From Siphonodentalium dalli (lineage: Eukaryota > Mollusca > Scaphopoda > Gadilida > Siphonodentaliidae): DNA of 64,000 nucleotides. The position numbers and the translations under genes were made by a program. Below are positions 43,608 to 55,009 of the stretch, in pieces. How positions within the stretch are numbered: position 1 is the first letter of the stretch; each line of letters begins with the position of its first letter. Where the stretch lies: positions 117,004,754 through 117,068,753 of the forward strand of contig CP136061.1 of NCBI GenBank assembly GCA_032622095.1, read 5' to 3'. Under the pieces are notes generated by a model that did no database searches, was not told the origin of the DNA, and worked only from the letters and a program-made list of their open reading frames with translations.

Positions 43608-44124
43608 GGCACGGGCGGTGTTCGTTGCAGAAATATTCATATTTGTTCAAATCGCCATCAACAGAAGGAATATTAAAATATATATAGTTTCGTTCATATG
43701 CCAAACATAATCAGCGCGTAAATAGTATATTGTCGTCAAGACGCACGATGGTGTCCGTAGACAAGAGCGTGATCATGTTACAGAAGTTTTGCTTCTGTTT
43801 ACATACCACGGCGCAATTATATTGGTTAATCACAGACAAATGATCTAAACTCTCTTTATTATTTCCATATCAGGAAAACACTAACAAATAACGATCTTTA
43901 TGTTTACCATATCCGGATCTAAACAAAAGCCAGGTTCTGTACCGTTTTTTGCTTTTGTTTACATAACAAAGGAAAACGTTTGACAATAACATATTGTTAT
44001 GCCATATTTTTGATTGGTATGGGAACACAGTCTGTCTATATTTTACTATTCTTTCTGTTTATGGCGGTTTTTGACGGAGGTGAATATTTTAACAGCATAC
44101 CCGCCGCCAACGCCGCCCGTATCT
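43608..44124 (+). mobile_element. TTAA-flanked element of about 0.5 kb, copy D
   Basis: TTAA stands at 43604-43607 and 44125-44128. Left end GGCACGGGCGGTGTTCG, right end CGCCGCCCGTATCT. It has the same orientation as copies A and B and is the closest relative of B (GCAGAAATATTCATATTTGT, CAGAAGTTTTGCTTCTG, ATATCAGGAAAACA all shared). Confidence 0.85.
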
Positions 44125-44129
44125 TTAAA

Positions 44130-46380
44130 ATAGAGTATATGTAAGTTTATAATTCCCCTAATTTGATGTCTTGGTTACTCCTAGAAAAACACGAGACAAA
44201 AAAAGGTTCGCATGAGACAAGCACTCCATCCCCTACCCCACCAAACATTTTGTTTGTGTGGAAACATACCCCCATCTAAATAGAAGACATCCCTTCTTGG
44301 AAACTTTCCAATGGAAAGCCATGCGCATTTCATGATCACAGTCATATACAATCTTATTTACAGAAATCACACCCACCCACGCACATAAATATGCTGAATA
44401 CCTGCAGCAACAAGCGAGAAGAGGTTAGATGTCCCAAAATAAACAAACTCATTTTAAAATTTAAATCTACTTTATCAATGTGAACTTCTGAAATACAACA
44501 AAATCCCAAGCAGATAAATGCTAATCCAAAACTGAAAGAACACTCCCCTTGCATTATCGTACTTCTCAAGAAAGATGCATATTCAAAATTGTAGAAAATC
44601 AGTATTGGAACCGGTATTTACAAAACCGGTATTTAGAAAGGACCAAGATTCGAACTTGTAACGAGGAGACTGTTGAGAAAGCATATTTTGCCCACACACA
44701 CCCTCGTATAATTAGAGACATCCCCGAAGGTTTGAAACAAACACCATTCCACATGTTTTCATGAAAAAAATCGCTTGTTTAAATGTCTTTAATACTTGGG
44801 GGAAGAAATACGTTTGACTAAATCATCCCCGACCGAAATGCATCGATTATTGAGAAACACATTGAATATGTACCATATGTATATAATTGTTGTTGCTCGT
44901 TATTTTTTGTATTAGTATGTCAAATAAGTACATATCTGTCAATCACAGAAAGGTGAGAGTTCATGTAAGTAAAAAAAAGAATCATGTGCTCTTCTGACAA
45001 TTGTCGGTTCATGCACGGAATATGGATACTTGTCAGAACTATGGAAGAATTTTCTCACCTCAACGTTGTGATTTAACTTAAATCAGAATCCGACTTCATC
45101 AAATGCAGTGAATAATATGCATGCAGCCGACCAAAGGCAAATTCATTGATCCAAATGTTATCCTGGAAACCTCCAAGGCCACACCAAGTAATATATCTGG
45201 AGCAAACAATGAGAGTTTCTTAGCCCGATAACACAACCGGAGGCACTACACGTATATGTGACACTATTAGCTCCTCGCCACTGTAAGTACTTTACGAGAA
45301 TAGATTCATATAAGAAAGTCAATTACATTTCCATAGCCCGAGAACACAGACCGGAAGCACTACACGTATATATATATGCGGCTTGATTAGCTCCTCACCA
45401 CACACGTACTTTACTAGAATAGATTCATAGAAGAAAGTCAAGATTGGGCGTCATTAGATAATTCTTTCAGAGTCAATCCATTAACTCCACGATACTCAGC
45501 TATTCTTTAAAGCTGCAGCATGTAACACTTTCCTTTCCTGGAAAACAAAGATTAGATGATAAGTATTCATCGGCATAATATTATGTCAGCATTTCACCCA
45601 GAAATTACATTATCAACAAAATATTAATTTAATTACTTAAAACAGTTCACATTAAATATGTTCATATGTATGTAATATAAATTATAAATAAAATACTACT
45701 ATAACTTGTAGCAGTCACGTGCCTTCTGAGTTGTGGGTGATGTGTGATTGATGTCTGGTTTTGATCAGTGTTTGCCAGTGTCGTAATATTTTTGTTTTAT
45801 TGAAATGTTTTTATTCAGACAATATATCATAACACAATATATATAGACCATGTTACAATTAGTACAACAAATTAATTCTATATACCTTACATCACAAAGA
45901 TTTGTGTCTGTTTTTTATGTTTTTTTCTGGGGCGGGATTTGGATATATGAATTTCTTACATAGTTTCTAAAAATTAATTTTATATCACGCATTCTATTAT
46001 CTAGTTAAATTATTTGTTGCACATATACTATCTGGATTTCATACCAAAATAAGAAATAAGAAATAATGTCGGCTATGTATATGAAAAATGATTTATCGTC
46101 GCTTAAACGGACATGGCTCATTCGAACCCTAAAATTTATATATACGTAATTCGAGAAAAGGGATCCCAAAACATGCATATGAAAACTATTCCCGAGCTAA
46201 TTCGTCGATATAGCGCTAAAAAAACGCGTTTGTTAGTTATATTTTTGCGTAAATTTGATATCGTTTCGCTGTTCCGGTTAAATTTTTCTAATCAGCCGAT
46301 CTTCCGAGTGATGCCGGCTGCGCTCGTGTGTTTTCGGAAATAAGTGCATTCTCGATACCGCCATGTTTGTGATGTAATAT
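44130..46380. other. Unassigned, with a local tandem duplication at 45221-45445
   Basis: No exon is recognised. At 45221-45335 and 45336-45445 a unit of about 112 bp is doubled (TAGCCCGA, AACACA, CCGGA, GCACTACACGTATATRTG, TTAGCTCCTC, AGAATAGATTCATA, AGAAAGTCAA). The short open frames 44354-44569 and 44549-44764 overlap on opposite strands and show no family resemblance. Confidence 0.5.
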
Positions 46381-46384
46381 TTTC

Positions 46385-46490
46385 CAAGTTTCACCAGCGT
46401 CTCTATCATTTTCGGTACGCGATAATGTGTTTCCGTCGGATCTTATTTGTCCATGCGAGAATAATAACATCTGTTGACAAGGATGTAACG
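46385..46490. repeat. Block of about 100 bp, inverted copy at 49205-49310
   Basis: TTTCACCAGCGTCT, TTTTCGGTACGCGATAA and TCTGTTGACAAGGAT appear here in order; the reverse complement of 49205-49310 gives CTTCACCAGCGTCT, TTTCCGGTACGCGATAA and TCTGTTGACAAGAAT. The pair could be the ends of a 2.9-kb unit or two copies of a dispersed repeat. Confidence 0.6.
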
Positions 46491-46668
46491 ATAGAACGGC
46501 TTTGCAGTTTGATATACAATGTCAACATGAATTTTAGTCATTTACATTGATCCTTGGAACACATTGATTTTTCTCAAATATACTCTAATCGCAATTTTGT
46601 AGGCAATAATTTTCAGATGAGTGTGTCGATGAACTGCAGTTAGTTAAATTCCGTAGTTCTTTTTAAGG

Positions 46669-47105
46669 GTACTCAATCCGATCAGACGGTACCCATACCA
46701 TCAAGACACAACAGCAACAACATTTCTTCAAGATACGCTTTAGTTATCAGAATCGATGTATTGCAACAACATAATGCTAATAACTGTCAACTATAGTATC
46801 AAAATTCCCAAAACTTGTTGTTTATCAACATTTTGTTCAACAAAATATGGCCGTATTATCACTAAAGTATCACAAACATTTACCGTATTACCACTTGACT
46901 TTAGAGTTATCCATCTTCATCCACTATTTTGTCCGAGACCCTCCGTTTGACCACGTGTTTCTGGGCCACATATTATTACACATCTCGAGAAATAACAAAC
47001 TTCAACAATCGATATCTGATCACACTGAGCTCGAGTCAATTATTTTACCCCCGAAACCAAATAATAGTAATTTAGGAGCATCTGATCGGATTGAGTACCT
47101 ACCCA
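46669..47105. repeat. Decayed relative of the 13.5-kb TTAA element
   Basis: TTAA then GGGTACTCAATCCGATCAGA at 46669-46691 is mirrored by TCTGATCGGATTGAGTACC at 47083-47101, the same ends as the element at 13516-13983. No TTAA follows the right end, so that side has decayed. A phrase GGTCATCGACTCAAATC (about 47168) also resembles GTTCATCGACTCAAGTC near 13897. The 159-codon frame 46847-47326 runs over this and is not called. Confidence 0.5.
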
Positions 47106-47329
47106 GGTGTTGTAAAATAAAAGATATCAAAAATCGATATCTGATAACACTGAGCTTTGGTGGGTGGGGTCATCGACTCAAATCTAATATATTTGTTACC
47201 CCCAAAGCCAGAGAAACACTAATTCAGGACCGAAATGAAAATTGGGAAAATATGATTCTACCTCTAATAAAAAGAAACGATATTGAAAACTGTCACTTCC
47301 CTGGTGACATACTGGCATCCGTGTAGAGT

Positions 47330-49200
47330 TTAGAGTCTATATATAGACACAACAGTACATATGGGTTGTATGGAGCGCTCAAAATTCGTTTATTTTATTT
47401 CACCATCAGTTTAATTAAAACCAACTGCCTCTGAGTCACAAGACGAAATGTGGGAAAAGGACAAAGATGTAAGACCTCCAGGTCACGGGTAAATGCTGAA
47501 AAGACAAAATATAGTCGATAAAAGTTTTGACCTTGAAAATATTTGGACTAAGTTGGTTTTTATTCCATTTTGAAGAGGAATAATAATCATATCCTCTATA
47601 ACATATCCAAAATCCGATAAATCCGCTTAGAGCAAAATGTTCTATTCAAAATGGCATCCATGATGACAATAATTGGTATTGAAAAATGCTGAAGTTCTGT
47701 AATAGGTGGCTTTAGGTGCCCCAACTATCGCCAAGTTAGTAATAAAAACAAATATACACAAACAATGCTTAGTCGTAAACCATACAGTTATGTAGAATGT
47801 CTGTCACAACATGGCGATATCACACCTGTTATCCCTTTTGATATTGGGATAGTTAGAAAATAGACGTGAAAAATAACACCAAAAACAGCGTCTTCGCCAT
47901 CGGTTTCAGTAGTAGAATAGGGTTACATTTAAAAACAAATAGTTTTCCTCAATATGTGTCTACATTCTTTACACGCCGTTCCCATGGCACAACTTTCAAA
48001 TTATACAGCAGTGGGGAACACAAAGCTCACATCTTCTACTTTCATATGATATCTAATTTTTCCATGTGTTAAAATATATTCAAAACAGTTAATCCAAGTA
48101 GATAATTAACACAGTCACAATGCTACGTGCGTATGTACCTTAAATTGTCTAGAGTTGATTTCAACACATACACATGCAATGGACGGATCTACGTAAATTA
48201 TGAAAAACTATATGCATATATATACTTAGCTAGATCATATCATGAATAACTACCCTGGCTACGCCCGTGGAGATAATTCTACACCAGTTCAAGTAATGTG
48301 AAATTTATCATGTTCTGATAGGGAAGTTTATAAATATTTAAAAAAACCAGTGCAGCTATAAATATATTCTTAGTTAATATCGTTCCTCAGTAAATAGTGT
48401 ATTCCACTGTGCATGCGAAGTTCACGAAGATCCCAACTCGATGTTGCATGAAATATGTCACTTTATTGAGTCGAGGCCATTGGAGAAGAGGCCATCACTG
48501 GTATTAACACCAATATAAGACTGGCAATGATTTAAACAGAACGTCGACCATTTGAGTTATCGCGCGAATAATTATTTTAAGCGGCCTGACGACTTTGTCC
48601 CAGTCAACGGCTCTTCGGCGGTTCAGAGTTTAACTCACTGTGGTCAAACACAGCCGCAATGATTGGGTTGTCAGCGGACACATATTACACGGTGTGTATG
48701 ATCCATGTAAAACGCCAAATACACGATATTTACAGAGATTACATGCATGTGTGTATCCACCCATAGGCCTAAAGTTCTGCGTCAAAACATTAAAACGTTC
48801 CCATATTTTTAACTGGATCTCTACGGTAGCCATGCATGAGTATAAATTCATAACATGATATAATACATGGCGACCCATTCCTATATTCTGGGAGAGGGGC
48901 GGATGTAAGTTTTTAAAAATTGTGCCCCGACCCCTCTTGTAATATTATATTACAATAAAATATGTTTAAACAAAAATTCCTATATTCTATAAAACATTTA
49001 TTCAGCGTATACTGAAAATCATGCAATTTACTACGATAATGATGTTTGATTGAAATTTAAATACAAATGCATCTCAACATAATTACTTATTATACATGTA
49101 TAGGTAATATTATGTTCCTTTCCGAACCTCCTCCTCCCCCCAATCGCACAATCGCCACGTCTCGGATAAATTCAGGATGACCGTCCTATCATTAAATTCT
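47330..49200. other. No gene recognised
   Basis: AT-rich sequence without exon-like frames or repeats shared in the window. Open frames at 47866-48072 and 48630-48878 are short and overlap on opposite strands. Confidence 0.45.
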
Positions 49201-49204
49201 TGTC

Positions 49205-49310
49205 AACAGAGACAATTTTTCTCACAGGGACACATACGATCAAATTGAAACCACTTTATCGCGTACCGGAAATTATAAGACGCTGGTGAAGCTTATTTAC
49301 GAATAAACCC
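49205..49310. repeat. Inverted copy of the block at 46385-46490
   Basis: TTATCGCGTACCGGAAATTA followed by AGACGCTGGTGAAG is the reverse complement of the 46.4-kb block. Conservation of both edges suggests a defined unit rather than chance similarity. Confidence 0.6.
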
Positions 49311-49691
49311 GGAAATCCTCGGCTGTTGTCGGTGGTTAAATGCATCATCCAAAATGGCAGGTTGGAAAAATTGTTCGGGTACCGAACATTGCAATTTTGT
49401 TGTAATTTTCATGACATCAATGCGACTTTGAAGACAAAACCGTCAGTGTGTGCGCATAGCCTTTGCTGTACCTTCCATATACTATGCCGACAAATATACA
49501 CAAGCATTTTGTAAGATATGGTTATGATATACGTATTGGATGTCATAACATCAGGCGGTGTGCAGTGAAAGTTATACCAGTATGATGTTTATGTACAATT
49601 AATAGCTAACATTGATTAATGACCAGATGGGTTATGGGTCAGTTCTTCGAGTTGCGACCATCGTTCACTAAACTGCTTATATCGAGAATGG

Positions 49692-51420
49692 CTATAATAG
49701 TAAACCCGTTCCGTGATAAAATGTGTGTGCAGTTCTCTCCCATGCAGTTACAGCAACGTTTGGTAATGTTTTATTGAGCTTCGATTTGTAAATATGGTAT
49801 CTCACGAATATCAGGAGGAAACGAATCCACGAGTGGAGAGTTGCGTCTATGGACACGCTGAATAGTGCCACCTCCGTTTTAATCCGATAGTTTGTCTTAT
49901 CATAGACCCAGTTCTCTTCTTGTTTCCAAAACCGTTGTATGATAGGGCATTCCCAGAATATGTAAATTATAGACTCAGTTTGAGATTTACAAAACGTGCA
50001 TGTGTCATCATCTGAAAGTTTTATTTGTTTTAGGAACCGTTTCGTGCATATAATGCGCGTGTTAACTCTATTTTGGAACCATTTTAGTTTTGTGTCCAAA
50101 ACGTGAGAGAAGGGGCAACTGAACACCGCATTCCACCAATCCTCAGCATATGCATGATTCAGTACATTTTCCCATTTGTTAATTTGCTTGCCCGGTCATC
50201 CACGCGGTAGCATTGTTTTATATATAGACTTTGAGCTTTCTGGTGTGATTAATTCCTTCAGTTGATATGGAACAATGGGGTGAGGGTCTTCACCGCCGTG
50301 AAGTACAAGGCACTTTCGCGCTCTTTTATATAATGTGTTACTCCGTGAAAGGTCAAAAATCAATATTTATAGCATGATTGTCTTCAACTGTACGATGTGA
50401 CATAATATTCCCCGACGAATCAAAGAAGTCCGAAATATACAGCAAATATTTTGTAATAAATAATTTCAAACGGGGTGATATTAATTTGGATGTGTCTGTA
50501 AAACCAATTAGAGGAAGGGAATGAAAGTCACAAGTATATGTTGGGTGCATTTTGTCGCAATATAGCGTCCATGCGTTCAGTACATCTTTCCGAAAGTGGT
50601 TGTCGACTGACTTCGCTTGTTTTTTTTAATATATTTGGTGCCATGAGGTCTTAAAAAAGGGGATCAGATTGTTCCAAAACGTTAACACATGCTGCCTTTA
50701 TTGTGATTGCACGCTTTACCCATGAAAATTCAAAGATTTGATCAATTTCAACCATTCTACATCCGCCTTCGGCAAATTCGTGGGTAATCTGTTTTCTGGT
50801 TATTCTGTCTGGACCTTTTTTTTCAAATTAAACCATACAGTATTTGATTCAGTTTCTTAATATCGCTTGTTTTTTAAATATATTTGGTGCCATGAGGTAC
50901 CAAAAGTCTTCAAAAAGGGGATCAGATTGTTCCAAAACGTTAACCCATGCTGCCATTATTGTGATTGCACGCTTTACCCATGAAATCTTCAAAGATTTGA
51001 TCAATTTCAACCATTCTACATCCGCCTTCGGCAAATTCTTGGGTAATCTGTTTTCTGGTTATTCTGTCTGGACCATTTTTCCAATACAGTATTTGATTAA
51101 GTTTCTTAATAAATTCATCTGATGGATTTGGTAGTGTTTGGAAGAGATACACCAGTTTTGAAATCGCTAGTGATTTAACAACAGTGATTCTACCAAGTAC
51201 AATGAGATTACGTCTTTTCCATGCCGCTAAAGTGTTTTTCATTTGGTTAATGCATTTTGAGAAGTTAATCTCAACCATACGATTAATATCACGATGAAAG
51301 TCAATTCCTAAAATTTTGAATGTTTCTGGGTTCCAGTTAAGTTTCCAACGGTCACATATTGTTTCTGTGCAATCTGATTTTGTACCAATCCACACTGCCT
51401 GTGTCTTATTGTAATTAATC
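49692..51420 (-). pseudogene. Tx1/L1-like retrotransposon, 3' part of the reverse transcriptase ORF
   Basis: Read on the - strand from 51395: an AVWIGTKSD start, LNWNPETFKILGIDFH, AWKRRNLIVLGRITVVKSL, ISKLVYLFQTLPNPSDEF and ILYWKNGPDRITRKQ, then EGGCRMVEID. This is the typical post-RT region of the Tx1/L1 clade. Nearer 50100 it reads LKWFQNRVNTRIICTKRFL and DDTCTFCKSQTESIIYIFWE, CPIIQRFW, the C-terminal zinc-binding region. Between them, a segment of about 210 bp (50640-50830) repeats 50873-51080, and other sequence is broken. The 5' part is absent. Confidence 0.85.
50630..51082. repeat. Tandem duplication of about 230 bp inside the Tx1/L1 fragment
   Basis: TATATTTGGTGCCATGAGG, GGGGATCAGATTGTTCCAAA, ACGTTAACNCATGCTGCC and CATCCGCCTTCGGCAAATTC occur at 50630-50830 and again at 50873-51082. 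The left copy has more changes. The duplication is confined to retrotransposon sequence, so it happened after insertion or arose during reverse transcription. Confidence 0.8.
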
Positions 51421-51459
51421 TTTAGGTATGTAGAGTGTGTAACATCATTTAGTCAGGGA

Positions 51460-51790
51460 AAGAGTTAAGATGGCTATCGGCGGCCATGTTTTCATCGCAA
51501 ATCGATAGCTCCCATCTAGAGGTGACCCTAAATATGCATTTTAATTTGTGTGTCGATGGATTCAAATTTGAAATCCAAGATGGATGCTGGCGGTCATGTT
51601 TTTAAAAAACGAATTTCGAGGAACGGATAGATGTCTCCGATCTAGAGGTCATTCCGAAGATCATATGAAGTTTGGTGACGACCGGATGGGAGATGTGACC
51701 CGTAAGGTACGTTAAAGGAAATTGTTGACGGACGAACGGACATACAGACCGATGGGCGCCAACCCATGACAATAGTGGAAACTTGACTGT
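51460..51790. repeat. Dispersed repeat with duplicated AAGATGG units
   Basis: AAGATGGCTATCGGCGGCCATGTTTT at about 51468 (cited in part) and AAGATGGATGCTGGCGGTCA at about 51578 head two related units, each followed by CTAGAGGT. The right end holds GACGGACGAACGGACATACA and GGGCGCCAACCCATGAC. It is non-coding and of a kind I associate with mollusc repeats. Confidence 0.5.
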
Positions 51791-51829
51791 GTCAAGTTCA
51801 GCTAAAACCCCTTTTGACAGATATATCCA

Positions 51830-52013
51830 ACATCCCAGAGTCAACCACATTCGAAGTCGTCGATGCCCCATCACGAAATGCTGGGATTCTCTTAAATTAT
51901 CAGGACGACCCGGGCCCCATGAGGAGAAGTCAAGGCCGTTGCCATTCTGACGAACCCATGTGTTGTTTCTGAACTGTTCGTCGTTGCCACCCACGTGGTA
52001 TCGGTTGGTGTTA
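51830..52013 (-). pseudogene. Decayed C-type lectin domain exon
   Basis: On the - strand, after a possible acceptor (CTCTAG, AG near 52013), the frame reads NTNRYHVGGNDEQFRNNTWV, RQNGNGLDFSSWGPGRPDN, then LRESQHFVMGH. WV-x-NG-x(5)-SSWGPGRPDN is the CTLD core before the EDC motif, with RPDN at the sugar-loop position. After that the frame no longer gives the expected EDC...C, and a repeat follows, so the exon is truncated or shifted. It belongs to a different CTLD subtype from the main gene (SSWGPGRPDN versus PWFDWVSGNPD). Confidence 0.65.
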
Positions 52014-52562
52014 CCTAGAGCTGCATGATATCGGCTCTCATATATCTTTCTCTCGCATTCAAACTATACGAGCGAGTGTGGATGCCTCACACCCAATATT
52101 GGCCATACGCCCGGTTTCAACAGTTGTAAATTCGGACTGGGAATTAGGTTGCAAAAGTTTCAATTGTCAAACGAAATGTTAGGTTAAACTGTGTCGCTTT
52201 TCGACCTTCATTCGATATGTATATACTTTCAGCAAGTGTGTAGACCGAGATCGTCTTCAGTTGAAACAGGAGCGGTTGTTAGTTTGCAAGCTTGAAACAG
52301 TCGGAAAGCTGAGGGCTCCAGTTAAAACATTCTAAACCAGTAAGTAAATTGATCATAGTTCGTGCTTAGTGGTTCAACAAGGAGTGTGCCCCGAATTAAA
52401 TCGATACACGTTCCGGTCATGTTATAATATAGAACTCATTTATACTAATCGTATAGTTAGGTGACATCGAAATCAGCAGCTGTAAGCTACGATTAATTAA
52501 TTCTTATGTTGGCTTTACCAGAAGTAGAATAATGGTCAATGACTAAACTGCATTTATATAAG

Positions 52563-52709
52563 AAATAAACGGCGGTTTCAATGTGGTCATGGGATTTTGA
52601 CCGCGAGAAAAAATCAGCAAACTGCATGAACCCCGAAGGGGTTCATGCGGAGTTTGCTGATTTTTTATCGCGGTCAAAACCCATGACCACGTTGAATCCG
52701 CCGTTTATT
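52563..52709. repeat. Long near-perfect palindrome
   Basis: AATAAACGGCGG pairs with CCGCCGTTTATT. The arms continue through ATGTGGTCATGGG/CCCATGACCACGT, TTTTGACCGCG/CGCGGTCAAAA and TCAGCAAACT/AGTTTGCTGA to an apex ATGAACCCCGAAGGGGTTCAT. Arms are about 70 bp. No target duplication is apparent. Confidence 0.85.
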
Positions 52710-53227
52710 ATTTATATTTATATACTTAAATTCATTATGAACTAGGATTGTCTGTCTTTCCCACTATTTATTCATCTATTTAAATGAACGCATGGAGTTC
52801 AGTTCAGAAAGTGCGAATCCTCGTTTTTCTGAAAACCAAACATTTTGAGAATCCGTTCTTGAAGAACGGAAAAAACGCAATTTCACAGTTTAGTATACAC
52901 ATATGACAAACTGTCTTGTTTAGCTAGTAACTAATGTAGACGTGTTGATTTCAAGAATGATAACTGAAACTAACAATTAAGTTTCGGCTGTGGATAAGAA
53001 ATCGACAACCCGCCGTTCTACCATAATGATATATTTGTGAGGTTGGGGGGAATATTTGTAGCGGTAAGGAAAATGATAAGTAACGGGATTTTTGAACATC
53101 AACGTTCAGTAACACCGGGCAACAACACTGATTATAGACCAAAATAAATTTCTTGCCAAATTCGGACGTACTATATAGATACTCAAGCAGTCGGCAATGT
53201 CCGACAATCCCCGGTCATTTCCGGGAC

Positions 53228-53300
53228 CAATGTGCTCATAAACCTACGAACGACATTGGAAGTGACGTCACGTTGCGTTCATAGGTTTATGAACGCATTG
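53228..53300. repeat. Palindrome with 25-bp arms
   Basis: CAATGTGCTCATAAACCTAC and GAACG pair with CGTTC and ATAGGTTTATGAACGCATTG across a spacer that includes GTGACGTCAC, itself palindromic and CRE-like. It looks like a small foldback element. Confidence 0.7.
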
Positions 53301-53487
53301 AATACGGGGGCGTGTCTTTCGTAACGCTATGGGGGAATCTGAGGAGATATTAGGTGAATGTAAATATTCTGTTATGACTGTAACGATTCACCGCACTCTA
53401 AATTCCGTTGGGTAAGATTTTAGCCTCACATCATAGTAATCGGGTGTTGGGCAGTTTAGTAAAATATGGTTAATAAAATCTACCCAA

Positions 53488-53623
53488 TATATGGAGAATC
53501 TACAACGAGTCCCCAGTTTATAGGGGAATTTACAGAACGAGTCCAGTAAATTAGGTCTAACTTACTGGACGAGTTTTGTAATTTCCGCTATAAACTGGGG
53601 ACAAGTTGTAGATTCTATGTATT
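53488..53623. repeat. Palindrome with arms of about 62 bp
   Basis: GAGAATCTACAACGAGTCCC pairs with GGGACAAGTTGTAGATTC; the arms continue through CAGTTTATAGGGGAA/TTCCGCTATAAACTG and GAGTCCAGTAA/TTACTGGACGAG to an AATTAGGTCTAA-type apex. It is the third palindrome within about 1.1 kb. Confidence 0.8.
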
Positions 53624-54812
53624 AAATGATCCAAACATCGACAAAACATAGTTAAATCAACAAATGGGACGCGAACCTAACATCGGCTTCTGTAAAACTA
53701 TTCGTTGTTTGCCCGCGTAAATAAATAGTCCCAGATAAATAAAAACTCTTTTGTGCATTTAATGGCGTATAATTAATGACATAACTTTTCAAACTCTTCA
53801 CTCATGATAGTTTGTTAGAAAAATATTGGAAGCCATAGTAAACGTATTTTGAGACGTAGCGTGCGGAATGTTAACAGGCGACAAACCGAAAGTCAAGGTT
53901 ACCTGGCACTATTTCTTGTTATTAAACGAACGTTTAATATCACAATTTATAGAATGGGTTTATTGAATGGAAGAATGGCAGGAGTAAATAGTGATAATAC
54001 ACCATCCATTATGTTAATCTGAAATCATCTGTGTAGTTATTATACTGCATTTATAGTAAAAGTCACGTGAAACAATTCAGGCCATTGGTTCATTACAATC
54101 TGACCACGCCGTGTTGTTAAAAAAAGTAAAATGGCTGACGATTTCGTTAACAGCAAAGTGAAAGAATTGGGGGCTTGATTGAACTAGAAGAGACATTCGA
54201 GGGTATACAGATTCATTACACGTCGACATATTTACATCATTTATACCACAAAGAGGTTTGTGTCTCCGGACTAGCTGCTGGAAATGGAATATTTCACCCC
54301 CCCCCCAAATTTCATTCAACGTTGTAAAATTAGACCTTAATTGAAAGACGAAACGAATCTACCAATATTTGTTTTGTGCCTTTTGTTTACCAGGATAATA
54401 TATACTAATAAAACTACGTTTTGTTTGTTTCTTTGTTCGTTGTCTGTCCGGCTATGCATGGGCGACCAAACGGGCAGTGTCATGGGATAGTTGACGTCAG
54501 ATCTCATAAAGGGGCACTACTGATTAATTAAAGTAAATAATTTATTATATATCCAAAATGGTTAGAACCTGTAGGCCATGGGACGAACACTGAAAATGTA
54601 ACTTTCTGCTACAACCATCTGGGGACTAAATAATTGTTGCCTCATATTAAAGACTATATATAAGAGGTTCGAAATGCAAAACGTTTCCACCCCAGGAGCT
54701 GCACGTTTTTTTGTCAAACCCCCATCGAAGTATAACATATTTTCCGTTGATAACCATATTTCGGTCCGCCATTTCTGACGCTGTTGAGACGCGTTTTTAA
54801 TCAAACGTAAAC
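53624..54812. other. No gene recognised upstream of the second family copy
   Basis: AT-rich DNA with a short C-run near 54296-54306 and a TTTGTTTGTTTCTTTGTTCG stretch near 54421. The - strand frame 54562-54855 overlaps the family exon and is a shadow. The family gene's promoter should lie here, but no decisive element is seen. Confidence 0.4.
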
Positions 54813-55009
54813 ATGGATGTCTACTGCTCGATTCACGTCGTCGAAACTGAGCCAAATGAGGAGTTCATACATTCCTCTGACGCTAGTTTCGATAAAATTA
54901 AATCCAGTATTGAAAAATGGAATGTCCTTGAGTGTACTCCAGAGAGTGAGATCTCCCGATCGCTGACACAATCAGTGCAAAATACCCCGGTTCTATATTA
55001 CCATCGAAG
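54813..55009 (+). CDS. Exon 1 of the second family copy
   Basis: The ATG at 54813 opens a frame that meets the GTGAGT donor after 55009 in phase 2 (codon AG|A across the junction). It gives the start of the first Cys/His module at its end. The exon itself is free of lesions. In the 10.6-kb copy no intron interrupts the corresponding YHSWCYQHFTN, so one copy gained or the other lost the intron. Confidence 0.6.

Noticed and set aside
46847-47326. 159-codon open frame on the + strand
   Set aside because: It starts outside and runs through a decayed TTAA-type repeat, with no family resemblance. It is more likely repeat sequence than a gene.
54421-54500. Possible fourth Helitron 5' end
   Set aside because: The T/G-rich stretch resembles Helitron starts, but I could not find a matching hairpin and CTAG end downstream.
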